From Paenibacillus cellulositrophicus (GTDB lineage Bacteria > Bacillota > Bacilli > Paenibacillales > Paenibacillaceae), in assembly GCF_009363095.1 (NCBI RefSeq), contig NZ_CP045295.1:1488001-1552000 (forward strand): DNA of 64,000 nucleotides, in the 5' to 3' direction. The notes beneath the pieces were generated by a model. The model made no database searches, was not told the origin of the DNA, and saw only the letters and a list, made by a program, of their open reading frames with translations. Made by a program: the position numbers and the translations under genes. Of the stretch, positions 17,136-26,097 are shown piece by piece (positions within the stretch are counted from its first letter, which is position 1; every line of letters starts with the position of its first letter).

Positions 17136-20100
17136 TTACAGCAAGACGGACTGCTTGGCATCCACAAAGTACAGCCATTTCTCCTGGACCGCCTCACCTA
17201 ATATATCTTCCAGCGCCCGGGCGTACAGTTCCAGCTGGAACCGGTAGCTCTCCGTCAGAGCGGCTATTCCGCCGCGGTGTTCCAGAACCCGGTCGGTTTT
17301 ATAGTCGACGATGACATATTTTCCGTTCTGACGGAACAGGCAGTCGACGATCCCTTGAATGAGCACCACTTCGTCCGAAGCCCGGGTCTCTGCATCCGAT
17401 GCCTTCATCGGTATGATGTTCCCCTCGCTAAAACGCTCAGTCGCAAGCAGCGCTTGGTGTGCCTCATGAGCCGGAAGACCGTAGCTGAAAGGCATTTCTC
17501 TCGACACCCACTCCGCCGACTGCAGTCTCTTGCCGATGTCGCTGTCAAAAAAGGAGGCGATTTGCTCCCGTTCCACGATCTCCGCCTGCGAGCTTGTAAG
17601 GATCGCCAGGTCGACCAATCGCTGCAGCGTCGCTTCCACGACCTGCAAATCTACCATTCCCGCGTCAAGTGGTATGTGCTGCATGACGGTATGGTACACC
17701 GTTCCCCGTTCCGTAGGACTCATCCGGCTCTGCTCCATAAATTTGGGCCGGCGCAGGGCAAGCGTACCTGTCTGCTGGGAGGCAGGCAAGCTGTGCTCCT
17801 GCTGGACCCGGGTCTCCTCGACCCAGTCCAGGGTCGGCCCGTCCTGCAGGGCAAGCAGCTTTTTCATTTCGGTCACGGACGTTTTGGCCGAGAGCCGGCT
17901 GGCGGCAGCATGTGGATACTGCCAGTTCAGCCGGGCAGATATTTGGTCTGGTGACAGGAAAGAACCACCATCCGGCGCATCGCTGCCCGGGAATACCGTC
18001 TCTCTGCGAAGTAACGATTGCAGCTTGCGGCGGCGCTCCGGCGTCGATTCTTCCGCTTCCTCCCAGCCCCCAAGCGCCGCCAGCGTGAGGTCCTCCGTAG
18101 AGAGGATCGAAATGCGCCAATCCGCCGGATCGTTCTCCAGCGCGGAGGCCGTCTCGCCTTCCAAACCGCCGAGCTCGCGCAGCTTGGCGGCCGCCGGGTG
18201 GCGGATCAGCGCTGGCCCGACCCAGTCCAAGTAGCTTCTGCCCCTTGCCAAGAGGTAATCGGGGAGCATCAGCTCCGGCCGGCTCTGCACCTGGGCCCAG
18301 GAGGACACCTTTTTCTCCAGATCTTTCACCGTCCCGATCAAGATCATCTTTTCTTTCGGCCGGGTCAGGCCGACGTAGAGCACCCGCATTTCCTCGGCCA
18401 GCAGCTCCAGCTGGGAACGGCGGCGGATGGCCAGGTTCGGGAGCGTCGGATAGCTGACCCTCTTCTCGGTATCCACAAATTTCGGTCCGAAACCAAGCTC
18501 CTTATGCATCAGGAACGATGCGTTCAAATCCTGCTGGTTGAACATTTTGGACATGCCTGCCAAAAACACGACCGGAAATTCGAGGCCTTTACTCTTATGA
18601 ATTGTCATAATCCGGACTGCGTTGTCCCGGCTTTCAGCCGTGCCTGGTCCGCCCAAATCCGATCCGTTGTCACGCAGTCTGGAAATAAACGTCAAAAAGC
18701 GGAACAGCCCGCGGGAAGACGTCGTCTGTTCGAACTGGACCGCCCGGTCGTGCAGCGCCTTCAGATTGTCCTGCCGCTGCATTCCTCCGGGGAGGCCGCC
18801 TACCCAATCCAAATATCCCGTTTCCCGGTACAGCAGCCAGATCAGATCCCCCAGACCGCCTTGACGGGCAATATTTCGCCAGCGTTCCAGCGAAGCCAGG
18901 AACCCTGCCAGCTTCCGCTGCAGTTCCGGAGAGAGGCTGAATTCCTCATCCACTGCTTCCGTTTGTTCCGCCCACTCCAGGGCGGCGGCACTTTCAGCGT
19001 AGGCAGGGAGCGTCCCTTCTTCGTCCGGAATCGAAATTGAATCTCCAGGCTCCGCAGACGCGGGAACCGTCCCACCTGCAGCGGCCATGACGGCCTCATA
19101 GAACGTACCCTTTCCGCATAACCGGACCTGTGCCAGATCTTCCTCGGTCAGGCCGACGATCGGCGAGCGCAGCACGCCTGCAAGCGGAATGTCCTGTCGG
19201 GGGTTATCGATAATCTGGAGCAAGGACAGCATAATTTCCACTTCGGTCGCCTGGAAATACCCCTGATTCTGCTCGCCGTCGGCAGGGATGCCGAGCTGGC
19301 GCAGCTCCTCCATGATCAGCGGCCCCCAGATATAGGCGGACCGAAGCAGGATGACCATGTCGCCGTAACGGACAGGCCGCATCGCTTTGGTCTCCTTGTC
19401 GAACACCTGCATCGGCCTAGGCGATGTGTCACCCAAGAGCGCGCGTATTTTTTTGGCAATCGCTCTGGCCTCAAGCTGAGCCGTCTCCATTTCGGCGGCC
19501 TCGCTCTCCTGGATCAGACCTCCGTTGTCGCTGTCCTGAGGCTCCTCCTCGGACGCTTCCCCGCCTCTGGCCTTGTCGATCAGCACCAGCTCCGGAACGT
19601 ACGGAGACGGCCCTGATGCCCCTTCAGGCTGGGCTTCCGGATAAGAAGCTCCGTAAACGAGCTCCGCCCGCTCATCGTAGCTGATCTCCGCCACCGTCTC
19701 ATTCATCAGCTGGCGGAACACCATATTCACCGCATGCACCACTTCCAGCCGGCTGCGGAAGTTACGGGCAAGGTCGATACGGATGCCGCCGCCCTCGGCG
19801 GAAGCATACCTCCGGTACTTGTCCAAGAACAGGCTCGGCTCCGCCAGGCGAAAGCGGTAGATGCTCTGCTTGACGTCGCCGACCATGAACCGGTTCCCCG
19901 GCAGCTCGCGCGAAATCAGTCTGACGATATCTTCCTGCACGCTGTTGGTGTCCTGATACTCGTCCAGCAGCACCTCGTCGAACTGTTCCTGATATTCCAT
20001 GGCCGCGTCCGAAGGGAGCGGCTGACCCGGCACCGAATCCGGGTGGCGCAAAATTTGCAGGCAGTAGTGCTCCAGATCGCTGAAATCCACCGCGTTTCTT

Positions 20101-21200
20101 CTCTGCTTTTCAAGAAGATAGCGGTCGCCGAACTCAATGACGAGCTCCGCCAGCTCCTTCATGAGCGGCGCCGCCCGGTGCAGCTCGGCCAGAAACGCAT
20201 CGGCCGGCCGGCCGAAAAGCGCCCCCTTCAGATCCTGCACCGTTTTCTTGACCGCTTCCCGCAGCTCCTTGACCCTTTCTTGCAATGCCGGGTCGGTCTC
20301 CTCCTTGCGGCAGCTCTTCAGCTTGCTGAACGACACCGTCTGAAAGCGTTCGAACAGCTCGTCCCACGGACGCTTGTCCAGCGCATCCCTGAGCGACTGA
20401 ACCACTTCCAGATCCGCGTTCAGATTATCCAGATAGGGCCCCGGTCCTCCGGGCAGCAGCGTCAGGCGCCGGGCCTGCTCCAGCAGTCCTTCGGCCCCGG
20501 CAAGCGCCAGCCGCGCATCCTGAAGGATGCTCTTGACCCACTGGCTTTCGCCCAGACTTGCCGTATCCGGCAGCAAAAAGGAATCAGCCATATCCCGCAG
20601 CCACTGGTCGGGCCAGGAGTGGCTTCGTGAGAAATCATAGAGCCTCTGCACCAAATGGTAGACGGCATCATCCGTACGCTCACCGCTGAACCAATCCACC
20701 AGCGCGATAAAATCGCTGTCCTGCGGCTGCTCCCCGTATTTCTCCTCGAACAGCTCCTCCAGGATCTCCTGGCGCATCAGTACGGCTTCATTCTCGTTCA
20801 GGATCCGGAACCCCGGATCGATCGGGATCATCTGATAGTACCTGCGGATCACTTCAAGACAGAAAGAGTGAAGCGTCGTGATGGAAGCACGCCCGAGCAG
20901 GGACAGCTGCCTCCGGAGGTGGGTATTCTCAGGATCCTTCTCCAGCTGCCGGTCCAGCGCGTCGCGGATGCGCTCACGCATCTCGGCCGCAGCCGCCTTA
21001 GTGAACGTGGCGACAAGCAGCCGGTCCACGCTGAAGCCCTGCTCCTCATTCAAAATTTTCCGGATGATCCGTTCGACCAGGACAGCCGTTTTCCCTGAGC
21101 CTGCCGCCGCCGCGACCAGAATGTGATCGCCGTGAAGCGAAATCGCCTTCCACTGATCGTCGCTCCACATGCTGCCTGCCGGCTTTTCAATTTCGATCAT
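17136..21200 (-). CDS. addA: ATP-dependent helicase/nuclease subunit A (AddA)
   Basis: AddA (1354 aa), the UvrD-type helicase plus RecB-type nuclease subunit of AddAB, which resects double-strand breaks and loads recombination. Walker A AAAGSGKT at residues 31-38, helicase motif II LLDEYQDTNS, motif VI region RVLYVGLTRPKEK, and a C-terminal nuclease core with GIVDCLF and VIVDYKTD near residue 1300. Start: ATG 21200 (MIEIEKPAGS) is eight bases after AAGGAGG; an ATG two codons earlier sits too near that site. It overlaps the end of addB by 14 bases. Confidence 0.96.
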   Translation of the reverse strand: MIEIEKPAGSMWSDDQWKAISLHGDHILVAAAAGSGKTAVLVERIIRKILNEEQGFSVDRLLVATFTKAAAAEMRERIRDALDRQLEKDPENTHLRRQLSLLGRASITTLHSFCLEVIRRYYQMIPIDPGFRILNENEAVLMRQEILEELFEEKYGEQPQDSDFIALVDWFSGERTDDAVYHLVQRLYDFSRSHSWPDQWLRDMADSFLLPDTASLGESQWVKSILQDARLALAGAEGLLEQARRLTLLPGGPGPYLDNLNADLEVVQSLRDALDKRPWDELFERFQTVSFSKLKSCRKEETDPALQERVKELREAVKKTVQDLKGALFGRPADAFLAELHRAAPLMKELAELVIEFGDRYLLEKQRRNAVDFSDLEHYCLQILRHPDSVPGQPLPSDAAMEYQEQFDEVLLDEYQDTNSVQEDIVRLISRELPGNRFMVGDVKQSIYRFRLAEPSLFLDKYRRYASAEGGGIRIDLARNFRSRLEVVHAVNMVFRQLMNETVAEISYDERAELVYGASYPEAQPEGASGPSPYVPELVLIDKARGGEASEEEPQDSDNGGLIQESEAAEMETAQLEARAIAKKIRALLGDTSPRPMQVFDKETKAMRPVRYGDMVILLRSAYIWGPLIMEELRQLGIPADGEQNQGYFQATEVEIMLSLLQIIDNPRQDIPLAGVLRSPIVGLTEEDLAQVRLCGKGTFYEAVMAAAGGTVPASAEPGDSISIPDEEGTLPAYAESAAALEWAEQTEAVDEEFSLSPELQRKLAGFLASLERWRNIARQGGLGDLIWLLYRETGYLDWVGGLPGGMQRQDNLKALHDRAVQFEQTTSSRGLFRFLTFISRLRDNGSDLGGPGTAESRDNAVRIMTIHKSKGLEFPVVFLAGMSKMFNQQDLNASFLMHKELGFGPKFVDTEKRVSYPTLPNLAIRRRSQLELLAEEMRVLYVGLTRPKEKMILIGTVKDLEKKVSSWAQVQSRPELMLPDYLLARGRSYLDWVGPALIRHPAAAKLRELGGLEGETASALENDPADWRISILSTEDLTLAALGGWEEAEESTPERRRKLQSLLRRETVFPGSDAPDGGSFLSPDQISARLNWQYPHAAASRLSAKTSVTEMKKLLALQDGPTLDWVEETRVQQEHSLPASQQTGTLALRRPKFMEQSRMSPTERGTVYHTVMQHIPLDAGMVDLQVVEATLQRLVDLAILTSSQAEIVEREQIASFFDSDIGKRLQSAEWVSREMPFSYGLPAHEAHQALLATERFSEGNIIPMKASDAETRASDEVVLIQGIVDCLFRQNGKYVIVDYKTDRVLEHRGGIAALTESYRFQLELYARALEDILGEAVQEKWLYFVDAKQSVLL

Positions 21201-24200
21201 GCGCATCTCCTCCTTGGCTGCTGGACATCATTTCCCATACCTGCGATTTATTTGGCTTGCCGAGCAAATGGTAATGGTTGCCCTCGACATTTTCGTCAAA
21301 CTGGCACACTGGCTTGAACGGACAGAACGTGCATGCCGTCTCCTGCTGGATGCGGTAAGGCTCGATGTCCACGTCCCCTTCAGTAATTCTCGTTCCGATC
21401 CGGGTGATATTGTCCCTGACGGATGACAGCAGCGTGTCCCACTGATCCGGCGTAGCGACCGATGCGGAGCTGTAGAAGCTTCCGTCCGATTTGACGGCAA
21501 CCGGAAGGATGGATGAATTGCCTTTGTCCAGAGATGCGTCCATTTTGGATATGACGTCGCGGTCGGCCAGCAGCAGCCCCTTCATTTTAAACCGTTTGAG
21601 CAGCTCTTCCGCCGCCTGCTCCATCGTCAGCCCGTTGCTCGACTGCAGGATCGGATCATGCACGTGAAAATACAGCGTTCCCGCCGGCAGCGCCTTGCTG
21701 CCCAGCCAGTGCTCCGCATAGGTCAACAGCACGTCCAGATAGGTCAGCATCTGCAGGGACAAGCCGTAGTACACCTCATGAAGCCGCAGGTCCTTCTGTC
21801 CGGACTTATAATCGATTACGCGCAGCAGCAGTCCGTTTTCGCCTTGGGCCATATCCACCCGGTCGATTCGCCCGATGACCTCCATCACCGTTCCGTTCTC
21901 AAGGGAGAAGGTCAGCGGAGGCAGCGGTTTACCCGGGCCAAAATCCAGCTCCAGGCCGACCGGCTCAAAGCTCCCCCGCCGTGCCTGCTCGCCCAGAATG
22001 ACAGAGGCGCGGCTTACGATGTTTTTGAGCTTGCGCGAAATGTAGCCGTAGCGCTTGCTGCTCATCAAAATTTCTCCCTGCAGCATCGGAGCGAGACGCT
22101 CCACTGTTGTTTCCGCTTCGCGCCGGCACTCTTCGGCGGTCAGGCTTCCCCAGCTCCGCTTCTGTTCCTGCAGCCGCAGGGCCATTTGGGTCAGCGCCGC
22201 GTGGAACAGCTGGCCGATATCCGGCGCCTGCAGGCGGTACAGCTGCCGTTCGCGCAGCTTCAGCCCGTGTGAAGCGAAGTGCGAAAACGGGCAGGCAACG
22301 AACCGCTCCATGCGGGATACGCTCGTCCGGATTTTGGCACCGTACAACCTGCGGCTGGTCTGCGGCTCCAGCTGGCGGGTATCGTTGCGGTAAAACAGCG
22401 ACCGCAGCAGCATATCCAGCGGCCCCTTCCATTCCCGTTCCCGGATATACCAGTTGTACACATCCCACCACAGCTGCGGGATTTCCGCGCCCTGCTTCCA
22501 TTTGCGCAGCTGAATGATCAAATGGCTGAGGCTCTGGCGGGGGTGGGACAAATACGCAAGCAGCTCTTCTTCCCGCTGCTCTGCCGATGGCTGCGCCGAC
22601 AGGCGGCGAACCGGCAGACCGGGGAACATTTTGCGGACATGCCGCACCACTTCGGACGGCAGCAGCTCCTTGCCCTCATCGTCTGCGGCCGGATAGCTGA
22701 CCCATACATGCCGGCTGGCCGAGGTCAAGGCGTTGTAAATCAGGAAACGTTCGTCGAGCAGCTTGCGCGAAATGCCAGGAGCCAGCTCCATTCCGGTTTG
22801 CGACAGCAGGGAGCGCTCCTGTTCGGTCAGCACCCCGTCATCCTGAAACACGGCCGGGATGACTCCGTCGTTGACGCCGAGCAGAAACGCGTACTTTACG
22901 CCACCTGTCCGCGTCCGGTCCATATTGCCGACCAGCACCTGGTCGAGCGCAGGCGGAACCAGGCCCAGCTTCAGTTCGCTCAGCCCCGTTTCCAGAATGC
23001 CGGCAAACAGCTCGAAGGACATCTTCTCCGTACCCATCATTTCCACAATCTGATCCAGCAGCTCCAGGACCGCATCCCACAGCTGGCGGTGTTCCCTCGC
23101 CGCCTCCGGACGCCCGGACTCCAGCGCTTCGCGGCTCCACAGGTCCAGCTTCTCGGGAATGTCGGCTTCCTCGAGCAGACGGAAGACCGCTGTGCTGAGC
23201 TCCTCGGCGCTGCCCGCCTTCTTCACCCGCTTGCCGAATGCCAATAGCGGCTCGCTGACCACCCTCCGGCAGTGCTCCATCAGGCTGAGAAGCTGCTCTC
23301 CGGATCTGCGTCGCTCTCCGCCGTTTTCCTCTAGGGACAGGCTCGGAACGGCTTTCCACGGGCGGCCGTCCGTCCAGCGGTATCCCTGAATTCCGCAGGC
23401 GAGAGCGTAGTTCTCGAGCACGTCCATATCCTCCCGCCCCAGCGACCCGTCCAGCGGAAGCAGCAGGTCGCTCTTGATACAGCGGAATACGTCCTCATGC
23501 CGCCAGTTCCGGCGCACGACATCCAATGCGGAACGAATAAACTCCACCAGCGGATGGTGCAGCTCGCTTCGCTTCTGGTCGAGAAAGAACGGAATGCCGT
23601 AGTCCCGGAACAGGGGTTCCACCAAATGCTCGTAATCGCCCAAATTACGGACGAACACGGCCATTTCGCGGTATCTCGCGCCTTCCTCCCTGGCCAGGCG
23701 CAGCATCTCCCTCAAAGCCCCTTCCACTTCGGTGCGCCGGTTCTCGGCCGCATAGAGGGAAATCCCTTCGGTCTCCTGAACCTGATCTTTCTCCTGCCCC
23801 TTCCAGGGAATCCGCCGGTCATAACCGCGCTCTAAATGAGCAAGCCGCGGGCTGAGGCGGAATTTGGGCAGGTCCGATGCCGGCAGAATCGAATCGTTCG
23901 TTTCGATGCCCAGCTCGTCGGCCATTCCTCTCAGCTTGATGTAAGTCGTGGCGGTCGGGTGAAACAGGTCCAGCTCATGCGGCTGCATGCTGCCGTGGTA
24001 CGGCTTGTCCAGCGTGAGCGCAATGGTGACCGATGACGCATGGGCCATCAGCTCGCGAACAACCCCGTATTCCTGCGGAGTCATCCCGTGGAAGCCGTCG
24101 ATCCATACGTCCGCACCTTTGACATAAGACGAGCGGCGAATCCCTTCGGCCAAAGCGACGAGTGTATCTTCATCATCTATATAAAGCGGTGATATTTCCT

Positions 24201-24717
24201 GTTCAAAGTCGCGGTACACCGTCCATAAATCCTCCAGCTTATAGCGCAGGATCGGCGCTGCCGCCTTCTGCTCCGTCAGCTGAGTTAAATGCTCTTCCAG
24301 CACGGCGGAATCTACGCAGTACCGCTTGAGCTCGGTATACAGCTCGTTCAGCTTGCCTATGAAACCCAGCTGGTCACCGGAGGCACCGAACAGCTTCAGC
24401 TCCTCTTTGCGGCGCTGAATGATTTTGTACAGCAGCATTTTTTTGCCTTCTTCGCTGATGCCGACTCTCGCCGACCCGCCGGTCTCCTGCATCACCCGGT
24501 ACGCCAGGCGCCGGAAGCTGAGAACCTGCGCACGGACGCTGCCTTTGACAGCGCCCGATGATACCAGGCTGTGCTCCGCCTGGAATGAGCCCTGCTCGGG
24601 AACGAGCAGGATCAGCGGGCTGCCCTTAGGCTCTGCTTGCAGCCGGGACGTAATCTCGCTTAGGATCGCCGTCGTCTTGCCGCTACCGGATCGTCCGATC
24701 AGAAAATGAACCGACAT
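21187..24717 (-). CDS. addB: ATP-dependent nuclease subunit B (AddB)
   Basis: AddB (1176 aa), partner of AddA, with an inactive-type helicase fold and a C-terminal nuclease that cuts the 5' strand and senses Chi. Walker A GRSGSGKTTA is at residues 8-17. The nuclease core RVIDYKSGQ is present. The four iron-sulfur cysteines are visible at residues 809, 1129, 1132 and 1138 (ACPF and CTFCPFKPVC), as in the B. subtilis protein. GGAGG precedes the ATG, and a LexA-like box lies about 70 bases upstream. Confidence 0.96.
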   Translation of the reverse strand: MSVHFLIGRSGSGKTTAILSEITSRLQAEPKGSPLILLVPEQGSFQAEHSLVSSGAVKGSVRAQVLSFRRLAYRVMQETGGSARVGISEEGKKMLLYKIIQRRKEELKLFGASGDQLGFIGKLNELYTELKRYCVDSAVLEEHLTQLTEQKAAAPILRYKLEDLWTVYRDFEQEISPLYIDDEDTLVALAEGIRRSSYVKGADVWIDGFHGMTPQEYGVVRELMAHASSVTIALTLDKPYHGSMQPHELDLFHPTATTYIKLRGMADELGIETNDSILPASDLPKFRLSPRLAHLERGYDRRIPWKGQEKDQVQETEGISLYAAENRRTEVEGALREMLRLAREEGARYREMAVFVRNLGDYEHLVEPLFRDYGIPFFLDQKRSELHHPLVEFIRSALDVVRRNWRHEDVFRCIKSDLLLPLDGSLGREDMDVLENYALACGIQGYRWTDGRPWKAVPSLSLEENGGERRRSGEQLLSLMEHCRRVVSEPLLAFGKRVKKAGSAEELSTAVFRLLEEADIPEKLDLWSREALESGRPEAAREHRQLWDAVLELLDQIVEMMGTEKMSFELFAGILETGLSELKLGLVPPALDQVLVGNMDRTRTGGVKYAFLLGVNDGVIPAVFQDDGVLTEQERSLLSQTGMELAPGISRKLLDERFLIYNALTSASRHVWVSYPAADDEGKELLPSEVVRHVRKMFPGLPVRRLSAQPSAEQREEELLAYLSHPRQSLSHLIIQLRKWKQGAEIPQLWWDVYNWYIREREWKGPLDMLLRSLFYRNDTRQLEPQTSRRLYGAKIRTSVSRMERFVACPFSHFASHGLKLRERQLYRLQAPDIGQLFHAALTQMALRLQEQKRSWGSLTAEECRREAETTVERLAPMLQGEILMSSKRYGYISRKLKNIVSRASVILGEQARRGSFEPVGLELDFGPGKPLPPLTFSLENGTVMEVIGRIDRVDMAQGENGLLLRVIDYKSGQKDLRLHEVYYGLSLQMLTYLDVLLTYAEHWLGSKALPAGTLYFHVHDPILQSSNGLTMEQAAEELLKRFKMKGLLLADRDVISKMDASLDKGNSSILPVAVKSDGSFYSSASVATPDQWDTLLSSVRDNITRIGTRITEGDVDIEPYRIQQETACTFCPFKPVCQFDENVEGNHYHLLGKPNKSQVWEMMSSSQGGDAHDRN

Positions 24718-24786
24718 GGTGTTGCCTCCTTCGTATGTAAACCTCGAAAACTATTAAATCTAAGTATAACACAACCTTTTTTGAAA

Positions 24787-24800
24787 AGAACGTATGTTTG
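24787..24800 (-). promoter_or_regulatory. LexA-like SOS box upstream of addB
   Basis: Minus strand CAAACATACGTTCT agrees with the Gram-positive LexA consensus CGAACRNRYGTTYG at all but the second and last bases. A TATACT -10-like hexamer lies downstream of it, so the box would cover the -35 region. This predicts DNA-damage control of addBA; not otherwise tested. Confidence 0.55.
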
Positions 24801-24886
24801 CGGAACTGTAAAAAGGAGGCACTTGCCGTTTTTTGCAATTATCCGATACGCTCAACCCGAAGGAACGCCGTTTCCCGGTATGCCAA

Positions 24887-24925
24887 ACAGCGGTACAGGA
24901 GGAGGTGATCCTCTTGTACCGCTGT
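24887..24925. other. Hairpin holding a very strong Shine-Dalgarno sequence
   Basis: ACAGCGGTACA pairs with TGTACCGCTGT, extended by GGAGG/CCTC pairs with one mismatch. The loop side on the plus strand reads AGGAGGTGATC, a full complement of the 16S rRNA 3' end. On the minus strand it could act as a weak terminator after the ArsR gene, but only three T follow. The rest of 24718-25019 shows no convincing gene. Confidence 0.45.
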
Positions 24926-25019
24926 CTCTTGTTTCGCTAGTTTTTTACGAATGCTAGTTTCCAGCCTTCCGGCCATCATGCAGGGATCATGGTTCAGTAT
25001 AGAGCGATTGAATCACCGG

Positions 25020-25397
25020 CTAATCTTGTTCCTTCTCCTTTTCCACAAGGGTCAGCGGGGCAGGGAAGCGTTCGGAACCATCCGACTCCACGAAGTGCTG
25101 CAGGGCTGCCATCTTGTTCTCCCAAAAGCGTTCAAAATAGGAGTACCAATCCTTGAGCTCCTGCAAGGGCCCCGGATCCAGCCGGTACCTCGTCTCGCGG
25201 CCGACCTTCCTTTCCTTCACCAGTCCTGCCTCCGACAGAATCCGCAGATGCTTGGAAACCGCCGTCCGGCTCATCGGAAAATGGCTGCTGAGAACCGTCA
25301 CGGGCATCTCCTGATCGGACAGCAGCTTCAGCAGCTGGCGCCGGGTCGGGTCGGCCACGGCCTGAAACACGTCGTGCTTGGACGCAGTCGCCGTCAT
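25020..25397 (-). CDS. ArsR/SmtB-family winged-helix repressor
   Basis: Small transcription regulator (125 aa) of the ArsR type: VFQAVADPTRRQLLKLLSD, then the recognition helix region MSRTAVSKHLRILSEAGLV and the wing KVGRETRYRLDP. No metal-binding Cys cluster is seen, as usual for the subgroup paired with AHSA1 proteins. The start at ATG 25397 lies two bases after the AHSA1 stop. It probably represses its own operon through the two palindromes at 25877-25921. The ligand or signal is unknown. Confidence 0.88.
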   Translation of the reverse strand: MTATASKHDVFQAVADPTRRQLLKLLSDQEMPVTVLSSHFPMSRTAVSKHLRILSEAGLVKERKVGRETRYRLDPGPLQELKDWYSYFERFWENKMAALQHFVESDGSERFPAPLTLVEKEKEQD

Positions 25398-25399
25398 GC

Positions 25400-25825
25400 T
25401 TAAGCCTCGACGTATCTGCCCAGCTTCTGGTGGAGTCCGGCCCAGCCTTGGTCCATCGTCTCGCGCACGATCGTGTGCGGCTGGTTGAACTCGGTCACTT
25501 GGTCCGCGCTCCAGCCGGAGTGGATGAGCGTTACTTCCGTTTTGCCGTCCAGCTCCTTCAGCTCGAAAGAAAGCGTCCAGTCCTTGCCCCAGCGGAACGC
25601 CAGCCGGTGCGGCGGATCCACTTCGGTCACCTTGCACGGCGACATGCCGTACGGACCGGCATTAATGTGAAATTCGTGGCCTACGATGGGCTGCATGTCA
25701 TTGGGCATGAACCAAGCGGACAGCCCTTCGGGAGTCGCCACCGCCTCCCACACTTTCTGGATCGGAGCCTGGAATACACCGGTGTGGCGGATATCAGGCA
25801 AAGCATTGTTTGTTGAATTTTCCAT
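25400..25825 (-). CDS. AHSA1/SRPBCC-family protein
   Basis: Activator-of-Hsp90-ATPase-like START-fold protein (141 aa). Features: the opening strand IRHTGVFQAPIQKVWEAVAT, the segment GLSAWFMPND and the C-terminal GWAGLHQKLGRYVEA helix. These domains form a hydrophobic pocket and often pair with ArsR regulators; the bound ligand is unknown. It is the first gene of the two-gene operon, about 75 bases downstream of a consensus promoter covered by operator palindromes. Confidence 0.87.
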   Translation of the reverse strand: MENSTNNALPDIRHTGVFQAPIQKVWEAVATPEGLSAWFMPNDMQPIVGHEFHINAGPYGMSPCKVTEVDPPHRLAFRWGKDWTLSFELKELDGKTEVTLIHSGWSADQVTEFNQPHTIVRETMDQGWAGLHQKLGRYVEA

Positions 25826-25876
25826 GTATAAGTACCTCCATTATGCAGTCAATCAACCCGGTTTACATTCGAATGC

Positions 25877-25928
25877 GAAACCATTTGGTTTCACATAGAT
25901 TATACGAAACCTTTTGGTTTCATGTCAA
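25877..25928 (-). promoter_or_regulatory. Consensus promoter with two overlapping palindromic operators
   Basis: Minus-strand TTGACA (25923-25928), 18-base spacer, TATAAT (25899-25904): a perfect sigma-A promoter. The spacer carries GAAACC-TTTT-GGTTTC (25906-25921 on the plus strand), and a second copy GAAACC-ATTT-GGTTTC (25877-25892) lies at the expected transcription start. Binding of the ArsR product to these sites would block transcription of its own operon. Confidence 0.85.
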
Positions 25929-25969
25929 TCCCTTGTCCTTCTGCGGCCCGTAAGCCGGAATCCAACGAA

Positions 25970-25992
25970 AAAAGGAGCCTTTCGGCTCCTTA
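25970..25992. terminator. Rho-independent terminator-like hairpin
   Basis: GGAGCC-TTTC-GGCTCC with a run of six A on the left, so it ends in T6 on the minus strand. It lies upstream of the ArsR-operon promoter and could block leftward read-through. Confidence 0.65.
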
Positions 25993-26097
25993 TATTGCTA
26001 TTATAGCTCATATTTGCAAAAACAAACAGTCTACCATTTTTCACCTGACATTCTATAATGAGGACGTTCCCACTTTAAGGCAAAGGGAGGAAATACG

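Noticed and set aside
24817..24957. Small plus-strand frame starting TTG after AAGGAGG
   Set aside because: The 44-codon product is rich in Pro/Gly with no family-like features and runs through the hairpin; too weak to list as a gene.
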